Below, in pieces: positions 43,710 to 55,940 of a stretch of 64,000 bases of DNA; position 1 is the first letter of the stretch, and the number at the start of each line of letters is the position of its first letter. This DNA is from Panicum virgatum. Its lineage: Eukaryota; Streptophyta; Magnoliopsida; Poales; Poaceae. Position numbers and translations under genes: made by a program. The notes beneath the pieces are model-generated. The model ran no database searches and had not been told where the DNA came from. It was given only the letters and a program-made list of their open reading frames with translations. The stretch covers positions 28,700,086 to 28,764,085 of the forward strand of contig NC_053140.1 of the NCBI RefSeq assembly GCF_016808335.1, in the 5' to 3' direction.

Positions 43710-44740
43710 GCACTGCAGGTGCCAGAAAATTAAGGATATTAGGGAGAATGTCCCAAGATGGGTCCAGCCAGCAGTGTTACATCTTTGCATGGACTCTTAC
43801 ACAGTACCCAAATGTCGGGGACTTTGCAAGACCCACCAAAGGCATGACGGATGGATAGGGCTATCACCACCTGTAGCCTACCCCAGTCACTTTGTGGGGT
43901 ATTGTCATATCCGGAGGATCACGTATACTCGAGCACCACATACGTGTATGAGGTCACTACTCTAGATCCCCTTGGTCTCCCACACTTCGGATGGAGAAGT
44001 AAAAAGCTAGAGCAAGTCTGAAAGCACAATAAACCGATATCCTTACCTAGATTATCTAGCCTAACCTCATGATTCCCATAACTCATGATAAAACTAAGCA
44101 TGGATTGATAAACTATCAAGGTAGCATAACAACCATGGATAAACTCTGTATTTTGAATAGAGTGATGACAGAAGGAATACAAACCCATATGAAAGGCCGG
44201 GGATTGCTCTCCAACCTCGAGGACGACTTGGATTCACTAATGAGAAGTTCTAGCCTAGCTCCACTAGCCTAAAGTTACAAGTAGCAAGAGAAGAGAGGGA
44301 GGGAGGTTTGGTGTGTGTTGAGTGAGGGATCCTTCTCCTCCTTTTATACTCTCCAAGGGTGGTTCCCGGGCAAGTTAAAGATGGTAACTAGTGCAACCGA
44401 ACTCCAAAGGATAAGAGTGAATCTTCTCGCCAAGATGCACCTGGACGGGAAGCAGGCTAGGGCGGCCGACCCCCTTGTGGGGCTACTGGCCACCGCTTTG
44501 GCCGTGTACCTGCTAGGTGGGCCTTGTTCCTATCTTCAGGGTGTTTACCTCCTTTGGACATCAGTTTGGTCTGCCAAGTGGGCCCTTCTCGTAAGTATGA
44601 CTCAGGACGGGATCTTCTTCAGAGTTCGTCTGCATCTTCGTCGTGTTTTCCACTTATTTCATACCTGTTCACCTAAAATGGCTAGATATCCAATATAACT
44701 ATGGAACTAGGTTAGTGGTGCAAATATGCGAGTAAGGTGT
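43710..44740. other. LTR-retrotransposon-derived DNA, unresolved
   Basis: No coding region is recognisable. Phrases such as GGCTAGATATCCAATATAAC and AACTAGGTTAGTGGTGCAAA (44679-44725) resemble grass LTR interiors. The block lies between the LTR at 39701-43709 and the middle piece of the PF04195-like reading unit. Confidence 0.35.
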
Positions 44741-44741
44741 A

Positions 44742-44913
44742 TTGTTTCCCTTTATTTATGAATATGGTTGGCAGTCATATTTTGCACTTAAGGACCATCA
44801 ACAACCACATTTCCAACACTTTCGCCATCTCTTCCGTTTGTTTCCTCATCCAGACCCAAAAAATATTGATACTTTTGGCGGTGCGAGGTTACGATTGAGG
44901 CCAGAGAGGCAAG
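44742..44913 (+). pseudogene. Middle piece of the PF04195-like reading unit
   Basis: The plus-strand frame encodes HFQHFRHLFRLFPHPDP and then GGARLRLRPERQ, matching the centre of the family (HFFRL...GG-F-LRP). It stops exactly at the LTR that starts TGTTGACG at 44914. The reading resumes in the expected place after that LTR, at 55941. Confidence 0.6.
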
Positions 44914-46048
44914 TGTTGACGCTCACTAATGACTCATTTCAAGCGTCAACTATCATGTACAAGTTGAGCATCGAAAGGAATAAATGCTAGCATAGGATGA
45001 ATTATTAACAAATTCCACAGATGCTGGTCTGAAAATGTGTGCAGGTGATTTTGAGCTAAAAATGCATGAAACTAGCAAGAATTATCCAAGGCATAAACTC
45101 CCGGCCAAACACAAGTGAGCCCAAGGATCATAAGGGCCCACTTACAGCCTCATATGAGGAGAGAATTTAACCCATGTGCTAGTGACACATCATCAATCTG
45201 AAGTAATCTCCTCTCAACCAATCAGGTGCAAGCACGATGATTAGAGGACCCACTTGGCAGCCATGCACAAGGAGGAAACTTGGCATGCACTCATCCCTGG
45301 ATAAGGGGCCCACATGTCAACCACTCCACCAAAGGAGAGGTCGGTTGGGGCCTACATGAGCTCGGCCGACCAAGGTGGTCAGCCGACGGCCCATGGGCCC
45401 CACTGCCTCTCGGTCTCCACGTGGCGTCTCCTCATTGGTTTGGTAGGTCGATTCCAGGAGGCAAAGTAGCTGCAAGACCCCGAGCTCCCTCCTATAAATA
45501 TGAAGGGAGGGGCTCCAAATGAAGACACACTACACTTCACACATCAATCACACTTCATTCTCTCCTCATCTCTGGAGTTTAGGAGCTCACCTTGGTGGCT
45601 TGGGCTGCCTAGGAGAGTTTAGAGTTTAGGGGTAGAGGTACTCAGGAGGGGCGCTGGTAACGGCGCTCTTCTCCAAATTGTACTTCTACGAGAGTGAGTG
45701 AGATTTGGGAGAATTGCCGGGACTATCGGCACTCTTCTTCGCTTGTACTTGTACATCGATGGATGCTTATCAATCATAATAAGTATTCATGATTTCCTTC
45801 CATAGAAATAGAGTTTAATTTTGAGTTCTAGTATATCATTTACGGGATCGAGCGTCCATTCAAGGGTAGTGGATGACTCTAGAGTAGGACTTCGGATAGA
45901 AAAGGATAATCATGTACGCCTCTAGAGTCAGTACGAGGTAGCGTAGACGTGGTGTCTAGGCTAGCTTTTACAGCTTTGTTGTTTTGTATGCCCACGGATT
46001 GAGAGATAGCCGGCAAGAGGTGATAGTCCTGTCCGAGCCCAAGCAACC

Positions 46049-47480
46049 TGTAACGAACATGGCACCATTTATGCCATTTCGAGTGATTTTGGTGATCGTA
46101 TGACAATGCAATCAACGAGACTAACGGTTTTGTTAAGTGAACATTTCTAGATCCCAAGGATAAAGTAAAAAGGCCATGCAAAGCAAAATACAAAGAAAGA
46201 ACTCAAAGAAACGCTGAATTGGACGAGTTCTACTGCAATCAGTAGCACCAGAAGAACCGATGCCTATAGCATCGGTGCATCCGATGGTTGTCAGAAGATC
46301 CGATGCCCTAGCTTTGGCACAAGTCTGTGCGCCTCTGGAGATCAAGTGAAGAAACAAGTGAAGCACCGGATGAACCGACGGTGTCAAGAGAGCCATCGGT
46401 GCATCCAATGTACTATGTTCCAGAGGCGATGTCAAGCGCACAGGAGCCACGCCTTCAGCACCGGTTGAACCGGTGGTGCATCGGAGCATATCACTGGTGT
46501 AACGACGTCAGCAGGAGAGAAAGAGGTCCAACGGCTAGTTGAGTGCTGTGAGTAACCGGTTTAACCGACACCCTGTCATCGGTTAAACCGATAGTGCTGC
46601 AGACTGTGCGTCAGAAGCTCAACGGCTACCTCAGGTCTGAGAGTGACCGGATGAACCGACGCCACCCCATGCAGAGGCATCGGTTCATCTGATGGCATGC
46701 TGTTTTCTGCTGACTGTTGGACCAACGGCTACAAGACTTGGTGGCCCATATATATGCCTCACCCCGGTCATTTTGAGTTTGCTGGAGTTGCTGGACATCC
46801 CACACACACACCCAAGAACACCTCCAAGCCATACAAGAGCTTGTTGATCATATCCTTAGGTTTTAGCACTAGCTTTGTAAAGTGTGAGTGCTAGATTAGC
46901 TCGAGTGAGTGAACAAGGAAGGTTGAGATCCTTGTGGCTGGTTCTAGAGTGAACCACACTTGTATTATGGTGCGCCGGCCCCTTGGAGCAATTGGTGGCT
47001 CGCCAGCAAGTCAACGACCCTTCGGCATGGTGTGGAGTGGCGTCGACAACTTTGTGCGGCGGACGGAGACCCCTCCTTCGTGGGCAATCTCCCTTAGTGA
47101 AGATCGGGATCAAGGTGACCGTGATTGTGTTCACGGAAGACACTTGATTGTCGGAAAGCGATACTCTTCGTGAGTGTTTCAACAACGTGGACGTAGGGGC
47201 GCCTTTGTGGCAATCCGAACCACGGGAAAAATCCTCGTGTCGAGAGTTCGTTTCCTCTCATCCCTCTATTTAAGCTTCCGCATTTCATATTGCAACTTGT
47301 GTGCCTTAACTTTCTTAGTGCAGTATCTTGCTAGGATTGGCTATAGGTTGCAAAACTATTTTGGATGTGGGTTTAACACTAAGGTGAACCGTAGTTGCAC
47401 ATCTAGATAGCTTGTCTTAGTTTAAGTTTTGTGCAAACTAGTTAGAGCCATAGGTTAAGGTTTTAAGAGTGCCTAATTCA
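46049..47480 (+). repeat. Left LTR of the SIRE-like copia element, 3'-truncated
   Basis: It aligns closely with the right LTR. The U3 part (46200-46720) is rich in ACCGATG/CATCGG and ACCGGTTGAACCGG-type short inverted motifs. A TATATATG-like box is at about 46748. It ends at GCCTAATTCA where the partner continues 39 bases further. Confidence 0.85.
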
Positions 47481-47526
47481 ATGGGGTATATGATCTTCCT
47501 CAAAGATGTGCCTCACCATCAACTTA

Positions 47527-48575
47527 TGAAGGTTGAGAAAAAGTTCAAGAAGAACAAGCAAAAGAAGGAGAAGAAGCCCAAGCATTAACCATTTGCCATA
47601 TTTGGTGAATGGGTTAGCGGTGGTGAAGAATCAAGTGCAAGTTCAAGTGATGAATCAAACAAGAAATTCACCACCTGCATGGGATCATCATCCAACACTT
47701 GCTTTATGGCCAAAGGTATGGATATCGATGTAAGTGATGATGATTCCGACTCTCCTTCAATTGATGAACTTCTTGACCTTGTTCATGAGCACCAAAAAGT
47801 CATTAAGAAGCAATCAAAAGAAATTTAAAACCTTAATGCTCTCAATGATCTAAATGCTTCTCTTGCTACAAATTTTGAAGATTTGATGTGTAAATTCAAA
47901 TTGCTTAACAAGGAGCATGAAGAGCTCAAATTAAAATTTGAGAGCATTAATGATACAAATGACTCTTTAGAAATGAAGCAAACTATCCCTTGTGCAATTC
48001 CTATCTTTAGGGTAAATGCTTCAACTTTTTACATTGATTTAATTGATGAATCTTGCTCTAACCCTTGCAATGAGAAATGCAATAAAAATGTTATTGTAGA
48101 ATCATGTGATGATCTCATTGTCAAGGAGAATGATGAGCTCAAGAAAGAAGTGGAAAGGCTCATGAATGACTTGTATAGATTGAAGGGCAAAGGCATAGAG
48201 AGCAATGTCCAACTTTCTCAAGATAACCGTGAGGACATGGTGAAGAAACTTGAGAAGGGGTCCACCGTGACTTGCTCAAAGTGCCACAAAGAAGGCCACA
48301 AGTCCAACAAGTGTCCTCAACCAAGGAAGAAGCTTCCGGATGAGAAGAACAAGAAGAAGCTCACAATCAAGAGTTCTCTCATATACACCAAGCTCAACCG
48401 GAGGAACAAAAGCAATAGCACCTCCTATGTGATAAAAAATAAGACCAATGGCAAGGTGGTTGCTCACAAGGTTGGGAAGGAGGAAAGGAGTTGGAACCAC
48501 TCCATTTGGGTGCCCAAGGACATCATCACCAATTTGAAGGGGCCTCAAATGGTATGGGTTCCAAAGGAAACTTGA
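47527..48575 (+). pseudogene. SIRE-like gag with CCHC zinc knuckle
   Basis: One frame runs from about 47527 to the stop at 48573, interrupted by TAA at 47587-47589 and 47826-47828. It contains a Lys-rich start, an acidic Ser-rich segment, long coiled-coil-like stretches (EEHEELKLKFESI-type, LKKEVERLMNDLYRLK) and a CCHC knuckle, CSKCHKEGHKSNKC (48276-48315). The C-terminus has HSIWVPKDIITN and GPQMVWVPK. Gag of this kind packages element RNA in virus-like particles. The N-terminal half of gag is missing. Confidence 0.75.
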
Positions 48576-49965
48576 AGCCCAAAAATGGCTTCGGGGGATT
48601 TGGAGGCTTAGCTTACAAGTTGAAGTGAAGGTTCAAGCCAAAACAAGCTAAGCTCAATACTTGGACATTTGTTGCCCAAGTCCCCCATAAGGTAATGGTA
48701 GCTAGATTTCAATTCAAGCATCATGTAGCTCCATTGCTTTTGCTAGGTTGTTTGCATACATTGCATCTCCTAGTGTTATATATATAGTGGGTTGCTTGTG
48801 TTATGATTCTAACCCATGAGCAACCTACATGGTTTGATAAGTGTGTAGAAAGTTACACAAGGTTACCCTTCATGGTACATGGACTTTATGAGGTATATAT
48901 TTCATATGTGTACCATGAACACAAGCTATAGGATAAACCTTCCAATTGTGTCAAAATCAATGTGCATACATTTGCTTAGTGATTCAAACACTAAATGCAC
49001 ACATTTAGGGGGAGTTCATCCTATAAGTTGTGATTTTGAGACTAACATGTTTGCAAGTTTATCATTTTTAGTCTCACGATGGAATTAACACTCTGAGAGA
49101 ATGTTATTCACGATTAATGTGAACAAACAACTCTATAAGAGTGATTAGATAGATTGTGCTTCATGCATATTGAGCCATGCTCTATTGAACTTAAATGCTC
49201 ATATCTAAATTCAAAGGCTATGTGCTCATACATTTGCTTAACCTTGGTGTACCAAGTCCTCTTTGTTTAAAGACTTTCAATTGGTTGCAAGTCACTTTCA
49301 ATTGGTACATGCAAGGTAAACAAAGTATCCCCCGGAGGTATGCAAGATTCTAAACTCATTCAATTAGTATCATTGTAAATTTCTTATTTTTTTAGCTACC
49401 TCCGTGCATGATATGATCTAAGCTTTCAAGTTATAACATCTAGTTGTGCACTTGATTTTCATATTATCATTTTGTGCACATACTTATGGAAAGCTTAGCT
49501 CATGTCATGCTAGTTTCGTGATTTTGTGATCCATCGTAGTGAAATTTTCGATTGGTATCTTCATTGATATCATACAATTGGATCATGGGTCATGAAACAA
49601 ACTTCCTAGACTACTAATCTTCTCTTGAGCTATATTGTTTTGCAAGACCTTTTAGGTGCAAGACCTTTTAGGTGATTTGATTCCAAAGGGGGAGAATTGT
49701 GGATCAAAGCAAGGCATGTTCCCAAAAAAGAGGGAGAGATGTTCCCAAGAAGAAAATATTCCAAAGGGGGAGATATGAGAGAGGAGTAGCAAATAGGCAA
49801 ATAGGGATAGGAACAAAGGGGGAAATCATAGTTTTAGGGGGAGGCCAAGCCGTCATTGGATGATGGTAAGCATCCAAACAAGTGTAAGTGATTCAATTTG
49901 AGAATTCTTGCAAATTTTATGCTTGCTTTGATTGTGTTGTCATCAATCACCAAAAAGGGGGAGAT
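48576..49965 (+). other. Non-coding interior of the SIRE-like element
   Basis: No pol-like motif is visible. The sequence is AT-rich with several GGGGGAG purine tracts (49007, 49686, 49728, 49760, 49836), the last directly next to the right LTR. It looks like the 3' non-coding spacer of a SIRE-type element. Confidence 0.6.
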
Positions 49966-50854
49966 TGTAACGAACATGGCACCATTTATGCCATTTCGAG
50001 TGATTTTGGTGATCGTATGACAACGCAATCAATGGGACTAATGGTTTTGTTAAGTGAACATTTCTAGATCCCAAGGATAAAGTAAAAAGGCCATGCAAAG
50101 CAAAACACGAAGAAAGAACTCAAAGAAACGCTGAATTGGACGAGTTCTACTGCAATCAGTAGCACCGGAAGAACCGATGCCTATATCATCGGTGCATCCG
50201 ATGGTTGTCGGAAGATCCGACGCCATGGCTTTGGCACAAGTCTGTGCGCCTCTGGAGATCAAGTGAAGAAACAAGTGAAGCACCGGATGAACCGACGGTG
50301 TCAAGAGAGCCATTGGTGCATCCAATGTACTATGTTCCAGAGACGATGTCAAGCGCACAGGAGCCACGCCTTCAGCACCGGTTGAACCGGTGGTGCATCG
50401 GAGCATAGCACTGGTGTAATGACGTCAGCAAGAGAGAAAGAGGTCCAACGGCTAGTTGAGTGCTGTGAGTAACCGGTTTAACCGACACCCTGTCATCGGT
50501 TAAACCGATGGTGCTGCAGACTGTGCGTCAGAAGCTCAACGGCTACCTCAGGTCTGAGAGTGACCGGATGAACCGACGCCACCCCATGTAGAGGCATCGG
50601 TTCATCCGATGGCATGCTGTTTTCTGCTGACCATTGGAGCAACGGCTACAAGACTTGGTGGCCTATATATACGCCTCACCCCGGCCATTTTGAGTTTGCT
50701 GGAGTTGCTGGACATCCCACACACACATCTAAGAACACCTCCAAGCCATACAAGAGCTTGTTGATCATATCCTTAGGTTTTAGCACTAGCTTTGTAAAGT
50801 GTGAGTGCTAGATTAGCTCGAGTGAGTGAACAAGCAAGGTTGAGATCCTTGTGG
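49966..50854 (+). repeat. Right LTR of the SIRE-like element, first part
   Basis: Near-identical to 46049-46939. It breaks at GATCCTTGTGG, where the CACTA element begins, and resumes at 54706 with CTGGTTCTAGAG. Confidence 0.85.
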
Positions 50855-53800
50855 CACTACAAATTGAACCCCCCTATAGCAACACATATATGTGTTGCTA
50901 AAGGCCTATATAAGTGTTGCTATGGTCCGTACCAACGATGGTCCGTACCAACGCATAATTATGCGTTGCCGATGCTGCCGTTGCTAAGGTTTATTGCAAT
51001 GGTTATTTATGCGTTGGTAAGTCATATTAATAACCGTTGCTAAGTTGCAACGGATATCGATAGCCTGCAACAACACTTACATGTGTTTGTACTGCCCATG
51101 ACCAATTGGCCTATATACCTCATTGCAACACTAAGATTGTAATTATAGCAATGCTTATATGTGTTGCAAGGAATAAAACATTGAAAAATATAATTGTTTT
51201 TCATCTGGAGCAATTTAAATTTTTACAACATGCTCAGTATATTTGTATTTTTCTATACCATCTCAGGCACACACATGGAAAGCAAGGACAAACACTATAT
51301 TAAAAATGGAATAGTCACATACAGATATGATCCACAACTTGGTTCATCACATAGATAATATTTGTTCATAATGATTTACAATGGTACTAAGGTATATACA
51401 TTTCTGTAACTTTCCACTCCGAAGAACATGTATTCTTCGCTGCAAGCAGAGTGAAAGGGCTCCTATTCAGTCAAACCTAGCACTGATCTTGATCCAAATA
51501 AAATGAGAAGGAATATTCATTTCAACCAAAGCCTTCGCATTCTGCACCTACATGCCATGATACAAAAATGACAAAATTTATCTCGATTAGTACATTAAGT
51601 GAATATATTACTATCTTTGGAATCTGCATTGAGTAATGAGGGGTTTGATCTTCTAGTATTTCAATACACCATGTCCAAACACATGAAAATCAAAGCTATC
51701 AAGTGTTGGAAGGAACAACAAATCTGTGAATTGATACTTCAACTGTTGGATGATGTCAAAACCAACAAGAATAAGTGTTGTGCTAGAAAGTTTTGTGATA
51801 TCAAATAAGTGCACACATATGAACATGCGGTAGTCTGTACACATATGAAATATGTAGTATCTAATTATCTTACAGTACACATTTGCACAAACGAAAATGC
51901 GGCTTCGGTACTAAAAACAATATAGGATGCTCCATCTAGAAAGTTCAGTGTATCACATATTAATGTATTAGAAGTACCTTGCAGGATATCTTATAAAATG
52001 TACAGTGTACCATATCAAGCAAGTGTGTAGTTAATTTTGAGTGATGGCGAACACAAGGATATTTCTATAAAGCTAGGAGTACAAATAATACATTTTAGAT
52101 CTAAAGCTAAGGCTAAGGGTGATTTATTCCAATTCAAGAATAAACCATCAATAAGAACCCCATAGTTTTATGCATACTGCTCGAAGAAATAAACCCATTA
52201 TTAGGTACCAGTAACCAATCTATAGCTAGATGTAACTTGCAAGCAAGAGTTTCCCACTGCGCACTCCTCAGCTATTGCAAAGTGTTGAGCAAAACTAAAA
52301 AATGTATTGGTATTAGCGAGATAGATAGGGTGGGGTGAGGGACAGAGGGAGACCTAAGATGATTCAAGGATCAAGACATCAATATAACCCGGCCATTGCA
52401 CACTTCACTTTGCCATATGCTTCAGCCTGCTGAATGGTTTGCACGAAGTTAGAAAAGAATCAAAAAATAAATCACTACAATGGGTGTACTGAAACTAATA
52501 AATGTAATAGCATGTGTACAGATTCCTAGTAAAAGATACTAACAATTTTCAAGAAATCGAAAATCACCTAAGCTTGGCAACATTGCAGAAAGTTAAATTT
52601 GTAACAACTTGCAGCTATCAAAATTAGAGTTGAGTTTTGCTGCAAGTCACTAGATGAAAGTGTTGAAGTAGGCATGTTCATCCTCATGCTCATCTTCTCA
52701 TTTGAAGTACTCCTGCACACTTAGGTTTATCATTAAAGACTGAATGCATGCATAGTAGAAAAATAACAATTGAGGAGCAGTGTGATTATTTAAATAAGTA
52801 TTATAAGTGCTTTATTTTGCTGTTGTATATATCTAGAATAATCGGCAATGCGTAGCGCAGAACCAAAGTATAGAATGTGTCCTATTATTTTGAATGACAG
52901 CCTAAAGGAGAAACAAGCATGATAATACCAGACATTAATTTGCTTTAGTGAAATAATGTAAATCTCTGTATCAACCTAATCCTACAGTGTTTTTATTGAA
53001 AAATAAGAATATATGGAATGTTACTGTTTTACTTTCATGAAAATTGAGAGTAAGCTCCTTGAACTTACTACACTATCAAGTTCTGGAGGGTATCCACCGA
53101 TGACAGCGATCCTACATTGATAAAGCTCAGCCATATGGATAAGCTTTATATTTGATAACAATTGTGGGTACGGAGCCTTATTATGGCTTAATAATTCAGA
53201 ACAAAATCTTGAATTCAGTTGTGCAGACTACAGGCCAGGTAAGCACTAAGCAAATAACTATATATTTTAACTTATGAATCATGGTTGATATTTTTCCTAA
53301 CAGATTGCTGTACTAGATCGAAGCACAATAATGTTTGGGTTCACTTTTGGTGTCATTTATGCATGACTAAATTTCTTTATTACTTCCTCCAACTACAGAA
53401 AAGAGACTTAGTAAAATAGAAATTTTTATGGGGATAACTTTGCAAGAGAACCTAGTAGATGACAAAAAAGCATTTTTGGTGGCCTAATCCATGCCGTTAC
53501 CAATTAATAATAGCAGCCTAATAGAGGACTTGGCTACATATACCTCGTCTAACCACAGTAATTCATGAATATGCCTTATCTGCTATAAGCATGGAGAATC
53601 CAATTTTCTACCTTCACAGACTAATGCTTAAAGAATGCAAGAATACAAGGGTAAAGCAAGGTGCAGGTGCTAATTAATTGGTATATGACGAACTCAGCCG
53701 TTATGCTCTTTTCACAGCACAACTAATTTAATAGATTTTTAGAACAACCTCTGGATCAGTACATCTAATCTAATAAGAACAAATCAAGATCCCGCAAAAC

Positions 53801-54702
53801 CATCTTGAATGCTTGGTTCAATCGGCCAGCAATTAGTAGAGATGAAGGGGCAGGAGGGTGGAGAGATTCACCTGGTGTAGCCTCCAGTAAATAGCCGGTC
53901 CTTAGTCGAGCACCCATGCCTGATTGTAGAAACCTTCAAACCCTAGATAGAAGAGGAGAGGTTGAGGAGGATGAGAAGAAAGTGATGGGGCAAAGGAGGA
54001 GAGGGAGAGGGGAGGGAAGGTCTGAAGACGACATACCTGGATTTTAGACTTGATGAGCAACGTGAGCCGCCGCCGCCCGCAACCGCAATCAGCATCCAGG
54101 CATCCTCACCTCCGCCCCAGACGCTGCCGCGTCCACCGCCGCTTCCCGCGCCCCTCGTGCCACAGACGCTGCCCCACGCCAGCTCCTCGCACCGCCGCCG
54201 CCTCCTGCGCTCCCGTGCTCCAACGCCGCCGCGCCCTCCTCCTGCTCCCGGGCGGTTGGATATAGAATGGGCGTGGGGGATAAAAGTGGGGCGTGGGGGA
54301 TAAAAGTGGTAGGGTGAAATAGGCACGGCGATTAGTGGCGAATTTTGGATTGAGCTGGCGTGAATCAAGGCAGCAACTGTGGCGCAAATTAAAAATACTA
54401 AAATAAATAAAGAAGCAATTATAAAAATTTATAAACAACATATATTGCCGCTTGCAATACATGGTATACGTTGCCACCTACTATTTAAACAACAGTTGAT
54501 GCTTGCAACACATAATATATGTTGTTGTCTCTATTTAACCAACGGTTGATATTTGCAACACATAATAAGCGTTGCCATATCCCTACTAACTCAACAGATG
54601 ATTCTTGCAACGCATATTATGCGATCCCACCTAATTCCTTACAACACATATCACCATGCGTTGCTAGGTATGCGTTGCTAAAGGGGGTGTCTTGTTGTAG
54701 TG
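50855..54702. mobile_element. Non-autonomous CACTA element, 3.85 kb, in the copia LTR
   Basis: It starts CACTACAAATTG and ends with the inverted TTGTTGTAGTG. The 3-bp target duplication TGG is exact (50852-50854 and 54703-54705). Subterminal repeats based on TTGCAACACATA and ATGCGTTGCTA occur at 50880-51180 and 54440-54670 in both orientations. No transposase motif is visible. The block 53940-54290 on the minus strand looks like a TATA-bearing, GC-rich promoter and first exon, possibly captured. The rest of the interior (51200-53900) is AT-rich with only short frames; I recognise nothing in it. Confidence 0.85.
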
Positions 54703-54705
54703 TGG

Positions 54706-55288
54706 CTGGTTCTAGAGTGAACCACACTTGTATTACGATGCGCCGGCCCCTTGGAGCAATTGGTGGCTCGCCAGTAAGTCAACGACCCTCCGGCTTGGTG
54801 TGGAGCGGCGTCGACAACTTTGTGCGGGAGACGAAGACCCCTCCTTCGTGGGCAATCTCCCTTAGTGAAAATCGGGGTCAAGGTGACCGTGATTGTTTTC
54901 ACGGAAGAGACTTGATTGCCGGGAAGCGATACTCTTCGTGAGTGCTTCAACAACATGGACGTAGGGGTGCCTTTGTGGCAATCCGAACCACGGGAAAAAT
55001 CCTCATATCGAGAGTTCGCTTCCTCTCATCCCTCTATTTAAGTTTTCACATTTCATATTGCAACTTGTGTGCCTTTACTTTCTTAGTGTAGTATCTTGCT
55101 AGGATTGGCTATAGGTTGCAAAACTCTTTTGGGATGAGGGTTTCACACTAAGGTGAGCCGTAGTTGCACATCTAGATAGCTTGTTTTAGTTTAAGTTTTG
55201 TGCAAACTAGTTGGAGCCATAGGTTAAGGTTTTAAGAGTGCCTAATTCACCCCCTCCCCTCTTAGGCTAGATCACCCGATCGCTTTCA
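54706..55288 (+). repeat. Right LTR of the SIRE-like element, second part
   Basis: Continues the LTR after the CACTA insertion. It matches 46940-47480 and extends 39 bases beyond it to the true LTR end TTTCA. Confidence 0.85.
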
Positions 55289-55344
55289 CAACCCTCCACG
55301 TTCAGTTACATAATATAGTAGTTATCTTCATACCAACTGGCTTA

Positions 55345-55679
55345 GGCCGTGTTTGGTTGCAGGCTGTAAAATTTTTGAAAAAGCATCTTTCTATATTTGA
55401 AGTACTAAATATAAACTAATCACAAAAATAATTACAGAACTCGTCTGTAAATCACGAGACGAATCTAATGAGTTTAATTAATCTGTCATTAGAGGTTATT
55501 TACTGTAGCATTACTGTAGCAATTTAGCATCTAATTATAACCTAATTAGATTCATTAGATTCGTCTCGCCATTTACAGACAGCAGTCGCAATGCGTTTTT
55601 TATTTCGTCTAGATTTAAGTCTCCATGCAGGTGCCGAAAAAAAATTTTGGAATTTGGAATTTGGGAACCAAACACGGCC
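55345..55679. mobile_element. Tourist-like MITE, 335 bp
   Basis: Termini GGCCGTGTTTGGTT and inverted AACCAAACACGGCC are perfect. TTA flanks both sides (55342-55344 and 55680-55682). The body carries AATCACGAGACGAATCTAA, TGCTACAGTAAAT-type and ATTCGTCTCG motifs. A relative in reverse orientation lies at 60763-61098. Confidence 0.9.
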
Positions 55680-55940
55680 TTAATTAAGTCAGGGGAAACC
55701 GATGGCCCGAAGTAAACGATGACTTTAGATCTTATTTTGTCCGAAGTTCTAAGTCTTAGGAATCCTCTCACCCCCTTTTCTCTTCAGTAGTGTGGTGTCC
55801 TTGGACGAGTAGAGCCTTAGATAATATACTCACGTTCCCCTGTGGATACGATGTCCTGGAATATTCTTGGGTGAAAGCCTATGACGATATCCGTGCGCTT
55901 GCGGTTTTTATTCATGACGCTACGAAATGTCAACAGCGAG

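Larger units (their letters stand above)
46049..55288 (+). mobile_element. SIRE-like copia element with gag but no pol
   Basis: The left LTR is 46049-47480. The right LTR is 49966-50854 plus 54706-55288, split by a CACTA element. Both start TGTAACGAACATGGCACC. The right one ends CGATCGCTTTCA. Target duplication CAACC is exact (46044-46048 and 55289-55293). The purine tract AAAAAGGGGGAGAT (49952-49965) precedes the right LTR. The left LTR lacks its last 39 bases, and the primer site and gag start are also gone. Only gag is coded (47527-48575); protease, integrase, reverse transcriptase and RNase H are absent, so it would depend on another element. Confidence 0.82.
44914..55935 (+). mobile_element. 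Solo LTR (Tat/gypsy-like), interrupted by a copia element and a MITE
   Basis: The LTR starts TGTTGACGCTCAC at 44914 and ends GTCAACA at 55935. Its own sequence is 44914-46048 and 55294-55935, minus the MITE 55345-55679. A promoter-like TATAAATA sits at 45493-45500, followed by a transcript-like downstream part. Near the end CGTGCGCTTGCGG (55892) is a familiar 3' LTR phrase. Flanks GCAAG (44909-44913) and GCGAG (55936-55940) are a 4/5 target duplication. The interrupted PF04195-like reading resumes immediately after, so this is a solo LTR rather than half an element. A related but truncated LTR is at 56837. Confidence 0.65.

Noticed and set aside
46133..46489. Minus-strand open frame found again at 50050-50406
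   Set aside because: The repetition is due to the two LTR copies; the frame is non-coding LTR DNA.
54519..54941. Plus-strand open frame of 140 residues crossing the CACTA right end
   Set aside because: It spans the junction between the CACTA terminus and the copia LTR, so it is a chance frame.
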